Below are positions 26,039 through 32,621 of a stretch of DNA of 64,000 bases, piece after piece (the stretch's first letter is position 1; each line of letters begins with the position of its first letter). The DNA is from Cricetomys ansorgei (taxonomy: Eukaryota; Chordata; Mammalia; Rodentia; Nesomyidae). The position numbers and the translations under genes are program-made. The notes under the pieces are model-generated. The model saw nothing but the letters and a program-made list of their open reading frames with translations. It did no database searches and had not been told where the DNA came from. The stretch lies in the NCBI GenBank assembly GCA_026225945.1, contig JAMJFZ010002500.1, positions 434,001 through 498,000 of the forward strand, in the 5' to 3' direction.

Positions 26039-29000
26039 ACAGAGTCCTTTGTCACTGGTTTGGGGACTTTCCTGTGAACCCTGATAATTCCCCTGCTCCC
26101 ATGTTACTTAATTAGCCTCCTGGTTCCTCCTGGATCCTCATTCCTCTACCCACAACCCACAGCTATGTGGTCTTACGCACCTGTCTTGTAGTCTCAGTTC
26201 CCCGTGTAAAATTACGGTAATAACTCTTGTCTTTCTGATACATCATGCTTGTTTCAAGGATCAAACAAGGTAACATCTCTGAAAAAACAGCTAATGTTCT
26301 ACAAATGCTTTGCTGCCTGACTTGCCTCCAGCTTGTTGGCTACCTTCCAGGATTGTCTTGACAAGTGGCTACAGTGTTTTGTGGGGCTTTCTCTGAAATA
26401 TGAAATGTCACTCTGGAAACTCCCTTTGGACCAGTAGGACCAGTTGAATTAGAGTATTGGGAACCATAGAGGAAACCATTAAAAATAAAAGAAGTTGTAT
26501 TTGAAAGAAATGCTTTATACCCATTGATAGAATACTGGAACCAGGAAGTGGTGCTTCATGCCTTTAGTCCCAGCACTCAGGAGGCAGAAGCAGGCAGATC
26601 TCTGTGAGTTTGAGGCTAGCCTGGTCTACAAAGCAAGTTCCAGGACAGCCAGAACTACACAGAGAAATTCTGCCTTGAGAAACCAAATAAAAAAGATAAA
26701 GGGGAGAAGGAGAAGTTGTAGTAGTACTTACTGGCTCACCAGAAGACATTAAAAAAGTTTAGGATACCAGCCAGCTTGACTCTCCCTTCCCCTTATTCTC
26801 TCAGCCTCATCTCCTAGATCTGTTCTCCCTATTCCGTGGCAACTCCTTCTCTTTCTGATGGGGTCTCTGTTTTTTTTCCCCCCTTAGGCTCTTTGGTACA
26901 CGGCAAGGGTTCAGTATATACTTCACAACCTGATGTCCAAGTTCCTGAGGATAGCTGTGAGTGGGGCAGAGCTGTGGAGGGTATTGGGTGGGGGTCAGGA
27001 GGACCTGTAGTCCAGCTTGTGGTTTGAGGGTACCTGCTCTCATTTTGATCCTGTATGCAGCCATCAAGTTGTCCTGTATCTACTCTGGCTTCACCTCTCC
27101 CCGAGTCGAATGGAAGTTTGTCCAAGGTGACACTACCACCCTTGTATGCTATAACAGCCAGATCACAGGTAAATTATCCCCGTTGCTGAGATTATGGAAT
27201 AATTGACACTACCCAGACTGGATTCCACAGGTAGAGGAGCACCCTGAAGGTCAAGGCTCTGAGTGTTTCCCTTGAGCGGAGGATGAAGGGTGGTGTACCT
27301 TGGGTACTTCCGTCATCTTCTCTCAGCTCTCCGATTTACTCTGTGTCCATCTCTTGGTAGCTCCCTATGCGGACCGTGTTACCTTCTCATCCAGTGGCAT
27401 CACATTCAGTTCTGTGACCCGGAAAGACAATGGAGAGTACACTTGTATGGTCTCTGAGGATGGTGGCCAGAACTATGGGGAAGTCAACATCCACCTCACT
27501 GTGCTTGGTATGTTGCACATAATCTCAGGTAGACTTTAAACCAGTTGCTTCCCTGATAGTAGACTGCTAAGCTTTAGACCTTGTGGATGGTGGGAAAACA
27601 GAGGGACCGAGGCCCCTGGTTTGATAGGAACTAAGGGTGTTCGGGTGGTGCCTCTAGCTGATTGGTTGAGAGTCATTCTAATTTGGTACTTATACTCATG
27701 TAACCCTCTCGCCCTTGCATTCAGCACCTTCTTTTTCTTTCTCCCTCCTTAGTGCCTCCATCCAAGCCGACAGTCAATATCCCCTCCTCTCTCACCATTG
27801 GGAACAGGGCAGTGCTTACCTGCTCAGAACAAGATGGTTCCCCACCTTCTGAGTACTCCTGGTTCAAGGATGGGATAGATATGCTTACAGATGCCAAGAA
27901 AACCCGTGCTTTCATCAACTCTTCATACACCGTCAATCCAAAGTCAGGGGAACTGGTATGAAAGGAGAGAGGAGAAAGATGGGGGACAGCCATAGAACCC
28001 TGAAAGTGGGAAGGAAGAAGCATCAGGGCTAACTTAGGGTCAGAGGGATAACAGGGTAGGTGCTTGATGTATTCGAGCAAGAAGCCAGTTTGTTCTCTTC
28101 CCTCTAGATCTTTGATCCTGTGACAGCCTTTGATAGTGGTGAATACTACTGTCAGGCAGACAATGGGTTTGGGAAAACCATGACGTCAGAGGCTGTACAT
28201 GTGGATGCTGGTGAGTGAGAATGTAGAAGCAGCCTGAGATTAGAGCTGGGATGTCGCTAGAGGCTGATGCTCACCTGGTTATAGACAACATTGTCAGCAC
28301 CACACTTGCATACCTCAAGGCCTCTGACCTCTTGTTTGTGTCTCACAGTGGAGCCGAATGTGGGGGGCATTGTGGCAGCTGTCGTGGTCACACTGATTCT
28401 CCTTGGAGTCTTGATTTTTGGCATCTGGTTTGCCTATAGCCGAGGATACTTTGAAAGTAAGTATTTCCCCTTGGAAGCTTGTGTGTTTGTGATAGCCCAA
28501 GCTGGCCTAAAACTTTGCACATGCACACACCCCCTCTCCACCTCACAGTGATCCTCCTGCCTTAGCCTTCTGAGTGCTGAGATTATAGGCATGTGGTACT
28601 ATACCCAGCTGAAAGTTCCTTTGCCCTTGAATGGTTTGTGGGTGCTGTCTGAGTGTGGACCCTGATACTGTGCTTCATGTGTTGGTACCATCTTTCTAGG
28701 GAGCATGGATTATACTTGATCTAGCTCCTGTCAAGAACCAGATACTACTTCCCCCGAATCCCCATGTCCTATTCTATTCTGATAGTGATCATGGTCTCTC
28801 TCTCTCTCTCTTTTTTTTTTTTTTTCCCTTTTTCTTTTTCAGGAACAAAAAAAGGGTGAGTCTGCTGCTGTCCCAGGGTTCTCTCCTAACAGCATGGATG
28901 CGTGTGGTTTGTTGCTGAACTGAGCCCCGGGTGTGGGAGTGGGTTGGGGAATGAGCTTGGCCCCTGACATTGGCAAGGGGACGAAAATTGCTAGGGCCTG

Positions 29001-29262
29001 AGTGTCTCCTATTTCTGGTTTGCATGCAGGACTGCGCCAGGTAAGAAGGTGATTTACAGCCAGCCGAGTGGGAGTACTCGAAGTGAGGTGAGTGTGCCTG
29101 CCTGGGGGTGGATGGAGAGTGTGTGTGTGGCGGTGGGGAGAGCTTCTCCATCAAGTGAGAGTTTCTAGCCTGTTTGTGTTTAGGAGCAAAATGAGACTGG
29201 AGTTGACTGGATGTTTATTTCCCTAGGGAGAGTTCAAACAGACCTCGTCATTCCTGGTGTGA
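5958..29262 (+). CDS. F11r: F11r, junctional adhesion molecule A (JAM-A), complete gene, 10 coding exons
   Basis: Coding exons are 5958-6018, 26888-26956, 27061-27168, 27361-27507, 27753-27955, 28108-28210, 28349-28456, 28843-28855, 29030-29087 and 29227-29262: 906 nt, 301 residues plus stop, all introns GT-AG. JAM-A is a type I membrane adhesion protein of tight junctions, leukocytes and platelets; it dimerises through its first Ig domain and recruits PDZ scaffolds (ZO-1, afadin, PAR-3). Visible parts: signal peptide 1-26; V-type Ig domain with Cys49-Cys108 and the dimer motif Arg58-Val59-Glu60 with Lys62; second Ig domain Cys152-Cys211 with an N-glycosylation site at Asn184; membrane helix about 236-259; basic cytoplasmic tail with Tyr280 and Ser284; PDZ-binding end FLV. 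The start codon has A at -3 and G at +4 and directly precedes the signal peptide. Compared with mouse (300 aa, from memory) there is a Gly-Ser insertion after Ser284 and one residue missing near 174. Identification is secure. Confidence 0.97.
7250..7355 (-). mobile_element. MIR fragment
   Basis: TTGTACAGATAAGGAAATGA then GCAATGACTT and AAGCTGGGGATAGAATC is the usual minus-strand MIR core. Confidence 0.5.
7915..8080 (+). mobile_element. MIR
   Basis: GGCTTTGCTCTTTCTGTC, TTGTGACCTTAGGC, CTCAGCTATAAACTGGAGTA, ATAATACTGG and TGAGGATCAATGGAGATA follow the MIR core order. Confidence 0.6.
8149..8212. repeat. Tandem duplication of a 32-bp unit
   Basis: Two adjacent copies begin GGCAGGATATTA (8,149 and 8,181) and continue with ATT/ATC triplet runs that differ between copies. 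Confidence 0.6.
8215..9180. other. Repeat-poor part of intron 1
   Basis: No SINE, LTR or exon recognised. It includes a perfect 20-bp palindrome at 8,590-8,609. A candidate place for intronic regulatory DNA, by exclusion only. Confidence 0.4.
8590..8609. promoter_or_regulatory. Perfect 20-bp palindrome
   Basis: CACCCGTCTT joined directly to its reverse complement AAGACGGGTG, without spacer. Could be a dimeric transcription-factor site. No named motif fits exactly. Confidence 0.35.
9205..9370 (-). mobile_element. (GT)n microsatellite with degraded B1 (-)
   Basis: CT-rich tract, (GT)n at 9,229-9,260, then TTTTGAGACAGGGTTTACAG and TGTAGACCAG of an antisense B1 that decays after 9,365. Confidence 0.65.
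9600..10590. other. Repeat-poor part of intron 1
   Basis: No recognised repeat or exon. ORFs of 65-81 codons on the minus strand at 9,795-10,075 have no recognisable domain. Confidence 0.4.
10706..10977 (-). mobile_element. Solo LTR of an endogenous retrovirus, antisense to F11r
   Basis: A 272-nt unit begins TGTAA and ends TTACA, the inverted ends of an LTR. Read on the minus strand it has a TATA box (CTATAAAAGG at about 10,860), a start-region C/T stretch and an AGTAAATC near its 3' part. It interrupts an L1 fragment that continues on both sides. I saw no exact target duplication and no internal retroviral genes. Family not resolved. Confidence 0.65.
11082..11226 (-). mobile_element. B1 SINE inserted in L1
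   Basis: Nearly full-length antisense B1: CTGAGACAGCGTGTCTCTGT, TGTAGACCAGGCTGGCC, GAGTGCTGGGATTAAAGGCG. It lies inside the L1 segment, right of the LTR. Confidence 0.85.
12700..13080. mobile_element. B3 (-) and B1-like (+) SINEs
   Basis: B3 (-) at 12,705-12,890 (GTATCAGATCCCTTGGAGCT, GAACTGGACTTGGGTTC). Diverged B1 (+) at 12,968-13,077. Confidence 0.65.
13155..13662 (-). mobile_element. Solo LTR-like element, antisense to F11r
   Basis: About 508 nt with probable ends TG (13,155) and CA (13,662). On the minus strand it opens TGTGGGGAGCCCC, an IAP/ERVK-like start, and contains a TATA-like GGTATAAGAA at about 13,286. No internal coding region is adjacent. Boundaries are approximate and no clean target duplication was found. 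Confidence 0.5.
13738..13900 (+). mobile_element. B1 SINE
   Basis: TTAATCCCAGCACTCAGGGG, GTGAGTTCCAGGACAGCTGG, then an (ACAA)n tail. Confidence 0.85.
14125..15180. mobile_element. SINE cluster with a compound (TC)n(CA)n microsatellite
   Basis: B3 (+) 14,128-14,335; ID (+) 14,360-14,445; B1 (+) 14,483-14,628; a MIR-like stretch 14,645-14,690 (CTCAATTTCCTCATCTATAA); composite SINE (+) 14,693-14,880; B1-like (+) 14,886-15,012; (TC)n with CA interruptions 15,081-15,134 and (CA)20 at 15,135-15,174. Confidence 0.75.
15585..15715 (-). mobile_element. B1 SINE, diverged
   Basis: GGTGGCCTTAAACTC, CCTCCTGCCTCCACCTCC, AATGCTGGGATTACA and ACCACCACGCCCAGCT on the minus strand. Confidence 0.65.
15797..16160. 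repeat. LTR-like dispersed repeat, member A
   Basis: Shares an ordered set of blocks with 35,480-35,960: CC(T)CC(A)CAYA then GCAATGGTACCTAACACTTC, TCTGCCAGCAGAC, AACAAATGACC, ATGTGGAGATCT and CACACAGGAG then ATC. No coding potential. The shared order shows one family, probably retroviral LTR-derived. Confidence 0.45.
16440..17230. mobile_element. B1-like (+) and B1 (-) SINEs
   Basis: Diverged B1 (+) at 16,445-16,590. 16,600-17,115 is C/T-rich with nothing recognised. (CCCT)n at 17,122-17,141, then B1 (-) at 17,144-17,225. Confidence 0.6.
17395..17890. mobile_element. Degraded B1 SINEs
   Basis: B1-like (+) fragment 17,395-17,510; B1 (-) 17,612-17,740; B1 (+) fragment 17,832-17,888 abutting the URR1-like element. 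Confidence 0.55.
17905..18102. mobile_element. URR1-like nonautonomous hAT element
   Basis: Terminal inverted repeats AGCGGTTCTCAAC and GTTGAGAACCATTGG bracket about 200 nt, with the internal GGTGACCCCCAATCATAAAAT typical of the rodent URR1 family (hAT-Charlie). Related copies are at 32,622, 42,046 and 52,505. Confidence 0.65.
18315..18510 (+). mobile_element. MIR
   Basis: Well preserved: TTATGACCTTGAACAAATTC, TTCTGTGCCCC, ATTAAATGAATTAAATCAC, GGCTTAGAGTAGCTGGCACA and TAGTGAATATTC. Confidence 0.7.
18655..18990 (+). repeat. Old mammalian dispersed repeat
   Basis: Reads GTGTTAGTTTGCTGGGGCCT, CACAGGTTGGATAGCTTA, CATAGTTCTGGTGGCTGGA, GTCTCCAAATACATCCCGAG and a terminal GAATTTGGGGAAAACA. This order is seen in old repeats shared by placental mammals. 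Family not assigned. Confidence 0.5.
19240..20165. mobile_element. B1 (-), then two B1 (+) SINEs
   Basis: B1 (-) 19,252-19,402; 19,405-19,815 nothing recognised; diverged B1 (+) 19,820-19,972; B1 (+) 19,976-20,145 (TTTAATCCCAGCACTCAGGA) with a small internal duplication around AGGAGAAACTCACAG. Confidence 0.7.
20178..20840 (+). mobile_element. Two B3 SINEs and one B4 (ID+B1)
   Basis: B3 (+) 20,180-20,385; B3 (+) 20,419-20,602; B4-like (+) 20,638-20,840 with TAGCTCAGTTGGTAGATTGC. The next 800 bp (20,850-21,660) shows no recognised element. Confidence 0.7.
21670..22590. mobile_element. B1 (-), MIR, B1-like (+), B3 (+), B1 (-)
   Basis: B1 (-) 21,675-21,800; MIR-like 21,880-21,970 (CTCAGTAACTGG end); B1-like (+) 22,075-22,190; B3 (+) 22,220-22,415; B1 (-) 22,463-22,588. 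Confidence 0.7.
22590..23078. other. Unannotated part of intron 1
   Basis: Contains a short (TTTTG)n at 22,600-22,616 and otherwise nothing recognised. Confidence 0.4.
23078..23370 (-). mobile_element. B1 (-) followed by MIR (-)
   Basis: B1 (-) 23,078-23,188. MIR (-) 23,190-23,345 with TTATCCTCATCTTACAGACT, AAGGTTCAAAGTAGC and AAACAAAGCTGGGATC. Confidence 0.65.
23500..24240. mobile_element. B3-like SINEs
   Basis: B3-like (-) 23,515-23,675; B3/B4-like (+) 23,980-24,215 (GGGGAGATGGCCCAGCAAGT). Between them no element recognised. Confidence 0.55.
24303..24338. repeat. (GT)18 microsatellite
   Basis: Uninterrupted GT dinucleotides in intron 1. Confidence 0.95.
24395..24760. repeat. Dispersed repeat, member A
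   Basis: The block ACAAGACATTTTATTAGGGA with GTGTTCTTGGG, GGAAAGGAGGGGT, CAAGATTGGGCAGAGGGAG recurs at 25,345-25,440 in the same orientation. A B3 SINE separates the two, so they may be pieces of one duplicated element. Confidence 0.45.
24860..25335. mobile_element. B3-like (-) and B3 (+) SINEs
   Basis: Diverged B3-like (-) 24,865-25,010; B3 (+) 25,153-25,335 (GGGGCTGGAGAGATGGCTCA). Confidence 0.65.
25336..25445. repeat. Dispersed repeat, member B
   Basis: Shorter relative of 24,395-24,760: ACAAGACACTTTATTAGGGA, GTGTTTGTGGAAAGGAG, GTACAAGATCTGGCAGAGG. It begins directly after the B3 SINE ending near 25,335. Confidence 0.45.
25495..26040. mobile_element. B1-like (+), ID (+) and (GT)n
   Basis: B1-like (+) 25,500-25,600 with an A-rich tail; ID-like (+) 25,672-25,750 (CTGTGATCCCCAGTACTGCA); (GT)15 at 26,007-26,036. 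Confidence 0.65.
26160..26310 (+). mobile_element. MIR
   Basis: GTCTCAGTTCCCCGTGTAAA, GGTAATAACTC, AAGGATCAAACAAGGTAAC and AATGTTCTACAAATG fit the MIR 3' half. Confidence 0.5.
26540..26692 (+). mobile_element. B1 SINE, 200 bp before exon 2
   Basis: TTTAGTCCCAGCACTCAGGA, TCTCTGTGAGTTTGAGGCTA, GTTCCAGGACAGCCAGAAC. Sense to F11r. Confidence 0.85.
26888..26956 (+). CDS. F11r: F11r exon 2
   Basis: Encodes residues 21-43 and the first base of codon 44: the end of the signal peptide (GSLVHG) and the mature N-terminus beginning KGSVYTS. The acceptor follows a C/T-rich tract (TTTTTTTTCCCCCCCTTAG) and the donor is GTGAGT at 26,957. Intron 2 is only 104 nt. Confidence 0.95.
27061..27168 (+). CDS. F11r: F11r exon 3
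   Basis: Encodes residues 44-79, the first half of the membrane-distal Ig domain. It carries Cys49 and the RVEWKF segment (58-63), which is the JAM homodimer motif. The donor is GTAAAT at 27,169. The phase-1 join at both ends is typical of Ig-superfamily exons. Confidence 0.95.
27361..27507 (+). CDS. F11r: F11r exon 4
   Basis: Encodes residues 80-128 and the first base of 129: the second half of Ig domain 1, with the DNGEYTC motif around Cys108 and the YGEV segment whose Glu120 corresponds to the human dimer-interface Glu121. The donor GTATGT begins at 27,508. This is the best-conserved exon against mouse and rat. Confidence 0.95.
27753..27955 (+). CDS. F11r: F11r exon 5
   Basis: Encodes residues 129-196, the linker and most of Ig domain 2 (Cys152, WFKDG at 165-169, N-glycosylation site Asn184-Ser-Ser). 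The segment reads DMLTDAKK, one residue shorter than the MLTADAKK of mouse and rat as I recall them. The acceptor is at 27,752; the donor GTATGA at 27,956 is a weaker match than the others. Confidence 0.94.
28108..28210 (+). CDS. F11r: F11r exon 6
   Basis: Encodes residues 197-230 plus one base of 231, the end of Ig domain 2 with the DSGEYYC motif around Cys211. Residues 212-230 ([19 protein letters not shown]) are the most diverged part of the ectodomain compared with mouse and rat. The donor GTGAGT is at 28,211. Confidence 0.94.
28349..28456 (+). CDS. F11r: F11r exon 7 (transmembrane exon)
   Basis: Encodes residues 231-266 and one base of 267: a short stalk (VEPN), the [19 protein letters not shown] membrane helix, and the first cytoplasmic residues AYSRGYFE. 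The donor GTAAGT is at 28,457. A degraded antisense B1 SINE lies just inside the following intron. Confidence 0.95.
28476..28612 (-). mobile_element. Degraded B1-type SINE in intron 7
   Basis: CAAGCTGGCCTAAAACTTTG, GATCCTCCTGCCTTAGCCTT, GAGTGCTGAGATTATAGGC on the minus strand. It begins 20 bp after the exon 7 donor. Confidence 0.6.
28796..28840 (+). repeat. F11r: Expanded pyrimidine tract before microexon 8
   Basis: (TC)n then 15 T and further C/T up to the CAG acceptor, about 45 almost pure pyrimidines. Confidence 0.85.
28843..28855 (+). CDS. F11r: F11r exon 8, 13-nt microexon
   Basis: Only 13 nt (28,843-28,855), encoding most of the four residues RTKK plus two bases of Gly271. It is required to keep frame between exons 7 and 9: the protein reads YFE-RTKKGTAPGKK as in other JAM-A proteins. 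It is preceded by an unusually long pyrimidine tract, (TC)n followed by about 15 T and more C/T, and followed by a strong GTGAGT donor. It is easily missed by exon finders. Confidence 0.93.
29030..29087 (+). CDS. F11r: F11r exon 9 (cytoplasmic tail)
   Basis: Encodes the end of Gly271 through Glu290: [13 protein letters not shown] then GSTRSE. The known regulatory residues Tyr280 and Ser284 are present. A Gly-Ser pair (bases 29,070-29,075) follows Ser284 and is absent from mouse, rat and human as I remember them. The donor GTGAGT is at 29,088. Confidence 0.94.
29227..29262 (+). CDS. F11r: F11r exon 10, coding part
   Basis: Encodes Gly291-Val301 ([11 protein letters not shown]) and the TGA stop at 29,260. 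The C-terminal FLV is the class II PDZ-binding motif used for ZO-1, afadin and PAR-3. The exon continues as the 3' UTR. Confidence 0.96.
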   Translation, partial: GEFKQTSSFLV

Positions 29263-30172
29263 CCTGCTGCGGTTCTTCTGCTCTCCACTTGTCTTACTCA
29301 GGTGCTACAGGTTCCAGCCCCTGCTGACTGTAGCAGCACAGGATGCCTTCATTGTCTTCTAGGTCCCACAACACCCCTCACTTTGATTGTAGCTAGGATA
29401 TGATGTTAATAATGTCAGCTACTTCTCCCTCCTCTTTCCTGCCCTCCCTTCCTTTCCTCCCACCACTGGGTGGCCTGAGACTAGTTAACAAAGTTTTCAT
29501 TCCCCATTCCTACGTGGAACTGGACAAGAGTCCTAGACTAGATAGTAAAAATGACTGGACTTACAGGAACCCCAAACCAGTACCTGGCTGTGATGGCCTT
29601 TGAATAAGGACTTCAAGCCTAATTCCTCAGTTTTCCCTTCCCCTGATGAGGTCGGGTGCCAGCTGCTCCAGAGTCGGGGCTGGAGGAAGGAGGGACTGAA
29701 GCTTGTGGTAGTGACCTCAGCTCTTTAGTCTCTGGAGCCTGCTCCTCTGTCTCCATAAAATGTGCCACTGGGATTCTCCTGGATATAAGCAAACCGAGAC
29801 TGTATGAGGTGGGAGAACTTAGTAAAGTCCCAAGGACTTGAAGTAAGAAAGATTCAAACTACTGAGCTAAAAAACAAAGGCTGAAACCAGTAGCCGTCAG
29901 TCGCTTTTCCCCCGGCTGGAACAACTGCACAGACCCTTTTAAGATGTGTATGGGTTGAGGAGATGTATGTATTAATAGTCTTGACTCTTTGGTGGGCTGG
30001 ACTGTGTGTGTGCGTGTGCGTGTGCGTGTGTGTGTGTGAGTGAGAGCATGCTTGTATACTGAAATTAGTTGTTATGTGGAAGGGCTTCCCAGCTCTTTGG
30101 CAAGATTGTGTTTCTCTGTGTTTATATTAGACAGATGTTGCTGGAAATAAAAACTTGGTTTGTCAAACTTCT
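29263..30172 (+). other. F11r: F11r 3' UTR with polyadenylation signal
   Basis: About 0.9 kb of non-coding DNA follows the stop. A canonical AATAAA lies at 30,146-30,151, with a T/GT-rich stretch downstream (30,168-30,190), so cleavage is expected near 30,165-30,175. The UTR contains an interrupted (GT)n tract at 30,003-30,044 and no SINE that I recognise. Confidence 0.85.
30003..30044 (+). repeat. F11r: Interrupted (GT)n in the F11r 3' UTR
   Basis: GT repeats with regular GC interruptions (GTGTGCGTGTGCGTGTGC), ending GTGAGTGAGAG. As UGU/GU-rich RNA it could bind CELF-type proteins; this is only a possibility. Confidence 0.85.
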
Positions 30173-30179
30173 TTTTGTT

Positions 30180-30960
30180 GGAAGTTGGGGAATGAGATCT
30201 TTAAGGGACTCTGGCTTCTTTGTATAAACAGGAAAATACCTGGGAGTTCTGCTTCCTAGAAACCTGGGCTGTCCCTGGGACTATGTCATTAAGTCAAGGC
30301 AAGGCTTCTGGACATCAGAACCTGGTTCTATGACCGCTTGCTGCCAGGGTGAAGCAGGTCTCTGCTGCTTCAGTAGGTTCTACTTGGCCATTTAACCAAG
30401 TGGAGGAGGAACAACCATCCATCCACCCTCCTGCCCATTGTGCATAATGGACATTCGTAAGGCTTCTAGGGATGGGGTTTCTCTGATCATTTGAAGAACT
30501 ACTTGAATGTTTGAGGCAGCAGGAATTAGCAGGATGGTGTGATGGTCATTACTCTCTTCCATTTGGGCCCCTTTCAACCCTTAGAAACTAAGCAGTCACT
30601 TAAAGGTCTTCTACCAATAAAAAAATTTCCAGAGGAAATAAAATCCAATTGGACAAGAAAAGAAAACAATTGAAACGGCTCGTTCATAAGACTCTCAAGC
30701 ATGTTTCAGTTTGTTGTCATGGTCGGGGGTGGGAGAGGGGGAGTAGAGACGACCATGGTGGTTGGTGTCCCTTCACCCCTTGAGATAAACAATTCCCCCA
30801 GGCACTTTGAGTATGAGTCAGTTAGCAGTTTTGGGGTTTATTTCTCCAGTTTACAGCATCCTTCACAAATGCCATGCTTGCTTTCCTTTTACCGTGCCAA
30901 AACTGATTTTTGTAGTAAATGTTTATTTTTCACATTGATGTTGTTTAAATCCTAAAGTTC
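30180..30960. other. Downstream flank of F11r
   Basis: No recognised gene or repeat. Short ORFs at 30,392-30,577 (-) and 30,701-30,955 (+) have no recognisable domain. Confidence 0.4.
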
Positions 30961-31485
30961 TACAGTAATAGACTTGTGTCTCACCCTGTAAAGTGCTGGC
31001 CTGAAGCCCTGAGTGGGATCCCCAGCACTGCGTAAAATCAGGTGTGGTTGAGCACACTCCTGATCCCAGGACTTGAGAGGCGAGGCAGGAGGGTCAGAAG
31101 TTCAAGGTCTCAGCCAAATAGCAAGTTTGAGGCCATCTTGGGCTACATGAGACCTCTTTTCAAAACAAACTTAAAAATGAAAGAAAAGTGAAATTAGAAA
31201 AAAAAAGTTGGAGCTCCAAAAGTGAATTAGACTTCTAAAATTTCCCTGGTAGTCTTGTTATTTGAGATCAGGGATGTCCTTTCATGTGTCTCCAGGATGC
31301 ATTGTTTTTAATTTTAAGTTATGTATATGTGTGTGAGTATGTGCAAGTGCCTAAGGAAGCCAAAAGAGGGGGCATTGTATTCTTGACCTTGAGTTAGAGG
31401 CAGCATGTGTCCTGGGAACTAAGTTAGGTCCTTTGGAAGAACAGCAAGTACTCTTAACTACTGACTGTTCTCTCAATAGCTAATT
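30960..31485. mobile_element. B4 (ID+B1, +) and B3-like (-) SINEs
   Basis: ID part 30,965-31,035 (GGGATCCCCAGCACTGCGTA) joined to a B1-like part 31,036-31,175; B3-like (-) 31,312-31,480. Confidence 0.65.
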
Positions 31486-31661
31486 TTAATTTAGCTTTTT
31501 TCACTGGCTTCTGCTTGAATGAGAACGACCTAGAAATTACTGCTGTCTTAAAGATTGGGGGGTGAAGGGTGGGCCGATTCCATAGACATTTTTCCATGAG
31601 ATAGGCACTTGCTCTGATCTGGTGTAAAGCAGTAGGATGTTAGGGTGCATTTGTTCCTTAT

Positions 31662-32054
31662 TGCCACCATGGCAGCGTGAACGTGGGAGGCGAGGCTTAA
31701 AAATAAGGCAGCTAACGTCTCATGCAAGAGCCAGCTTTATTCAGAGCATCAGGCAGTTTATACTCTGAAGGTTAAAAGTCATGAGTAGCTGGGTGGTAGT
31801 GGTGCATGCCTTTTATCCTGGCACTTGGGAGGCACAGGCTGTGAGTTCCAGGACAGCCAGAGTTACAACAAAAACCCTGCCTTGAAAAAAAACAAAACAA
31901 ACAAACAAAAAAAGAACATGAGTGAGGTGTTCAGTCAAAAGGACGAGCCGTATGTGGCTTGAGTAACAGTGAGTAGCATATGAGTAACAATAGCTGACGT
32001 AAACTCGCTCCTGTCCACTACACCTGGGAGGCGCCCGGAAACATTCCAAGAACA
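31662..32054 (-). mobile_element. Solo LTR, antisense to F11r, split by a B1 SINE
   Basis: The minus strand begins TGTTCTTGG at 32,054 and carries a retroviral polyadenylation signal (AATAAAGC) at 31,741-31,736. A + strand B1 at about 31,783-31,915, with an A-rich tail, is inserted inside it. It lies 1.5 kb past the F11r polyadenylation site. Ends are inferred from TG/CA and are approximate. Confidence 0.55.
31783..31915 (+). mobile_element. B1 SINE inside the antisense LTR
   Basis: GGGTGGTAGTGGTGCATGCC, CACTTGGGAGGCACAGG, GAGTTCCAGGACAGCCAGAG, tail AACAAAACAAACAAAC. Younger than the LTR it splits. Confidence 0.85.
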
Positions 32055-32620
32055 ACTCTGTGCTTTGAAGAAACTGAGGCCTCGCTATTGTTTTCCTGGT
32101 GTTTTCACACACGCACTTGGAATTTTCACGTGACTGGCTTTCCCCTGGCTTCTTTTTTTCTTCCTTGACAAGGTATATAAGGTGATGATTTGACCTGCTA
32201 AAAATTGTGTTATGATTGCCAGTCACATTAACACTTTATCTGAGGGCTTGGACATCATCTAAGGGCAGTTCAGGGGTAGAGTCCTGAGCCTGGGTTTCAA
32301 CTTCTGCAGAGAAGAAAAGGGAGAATGAATGTGTTATAACCAGGCTGCACTTCAGACATCTCAACATTTGACCAATGTGGCTGTTTCTATTTTGACAGCA
32401 TCTTTTTAAGGCCAATAGTTGAGAGACTGGAAAGAAAAGGAGTCTCTTGTGGATGAGGTGACTTCTTGCTTCATGATGCATGGGAACAGTTTAATGAAGC
32501 TGTTAAAAGAAGAAAAAGTCAATTTTCATCTTCAGAAATGTTTTCAAGGTCTGGAGAGATGGCTAAGTAGATACAGGCATTTGTCATAAAGACTGACAAC
32601 CTGAGTTTGGTGCTCTAGAC
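32055..32620. other. Unannotated interval with a TATA-like box
   Basis: GGTATATAAGG near 32,174 stands out, and this could be part of another LTR, but no ends were found. A partial B3-like SINE (+) starts at about 32,548. Confidence 0.3.
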
Positions 32621-32621
32621 C

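Larger units (their letters stand above)
6019..26887 (+). other. F11r: F11r intron 1 (20.9 kb)
   Basis: The intron runs from GTGAGT at 6,019 to the acceptor at 26,887. Repeats within it are listed separately. Stretches in which I recognise no repeat or exon include 6,340-7,250, 8,215-9,180, 9,600-10,590, 15,180-15,580 and 21,000-21,660; any F11r enhancers would most plausibly be there. ORFs up to about 130 codons in it show no recognisable protein. Confidence 0.85.
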
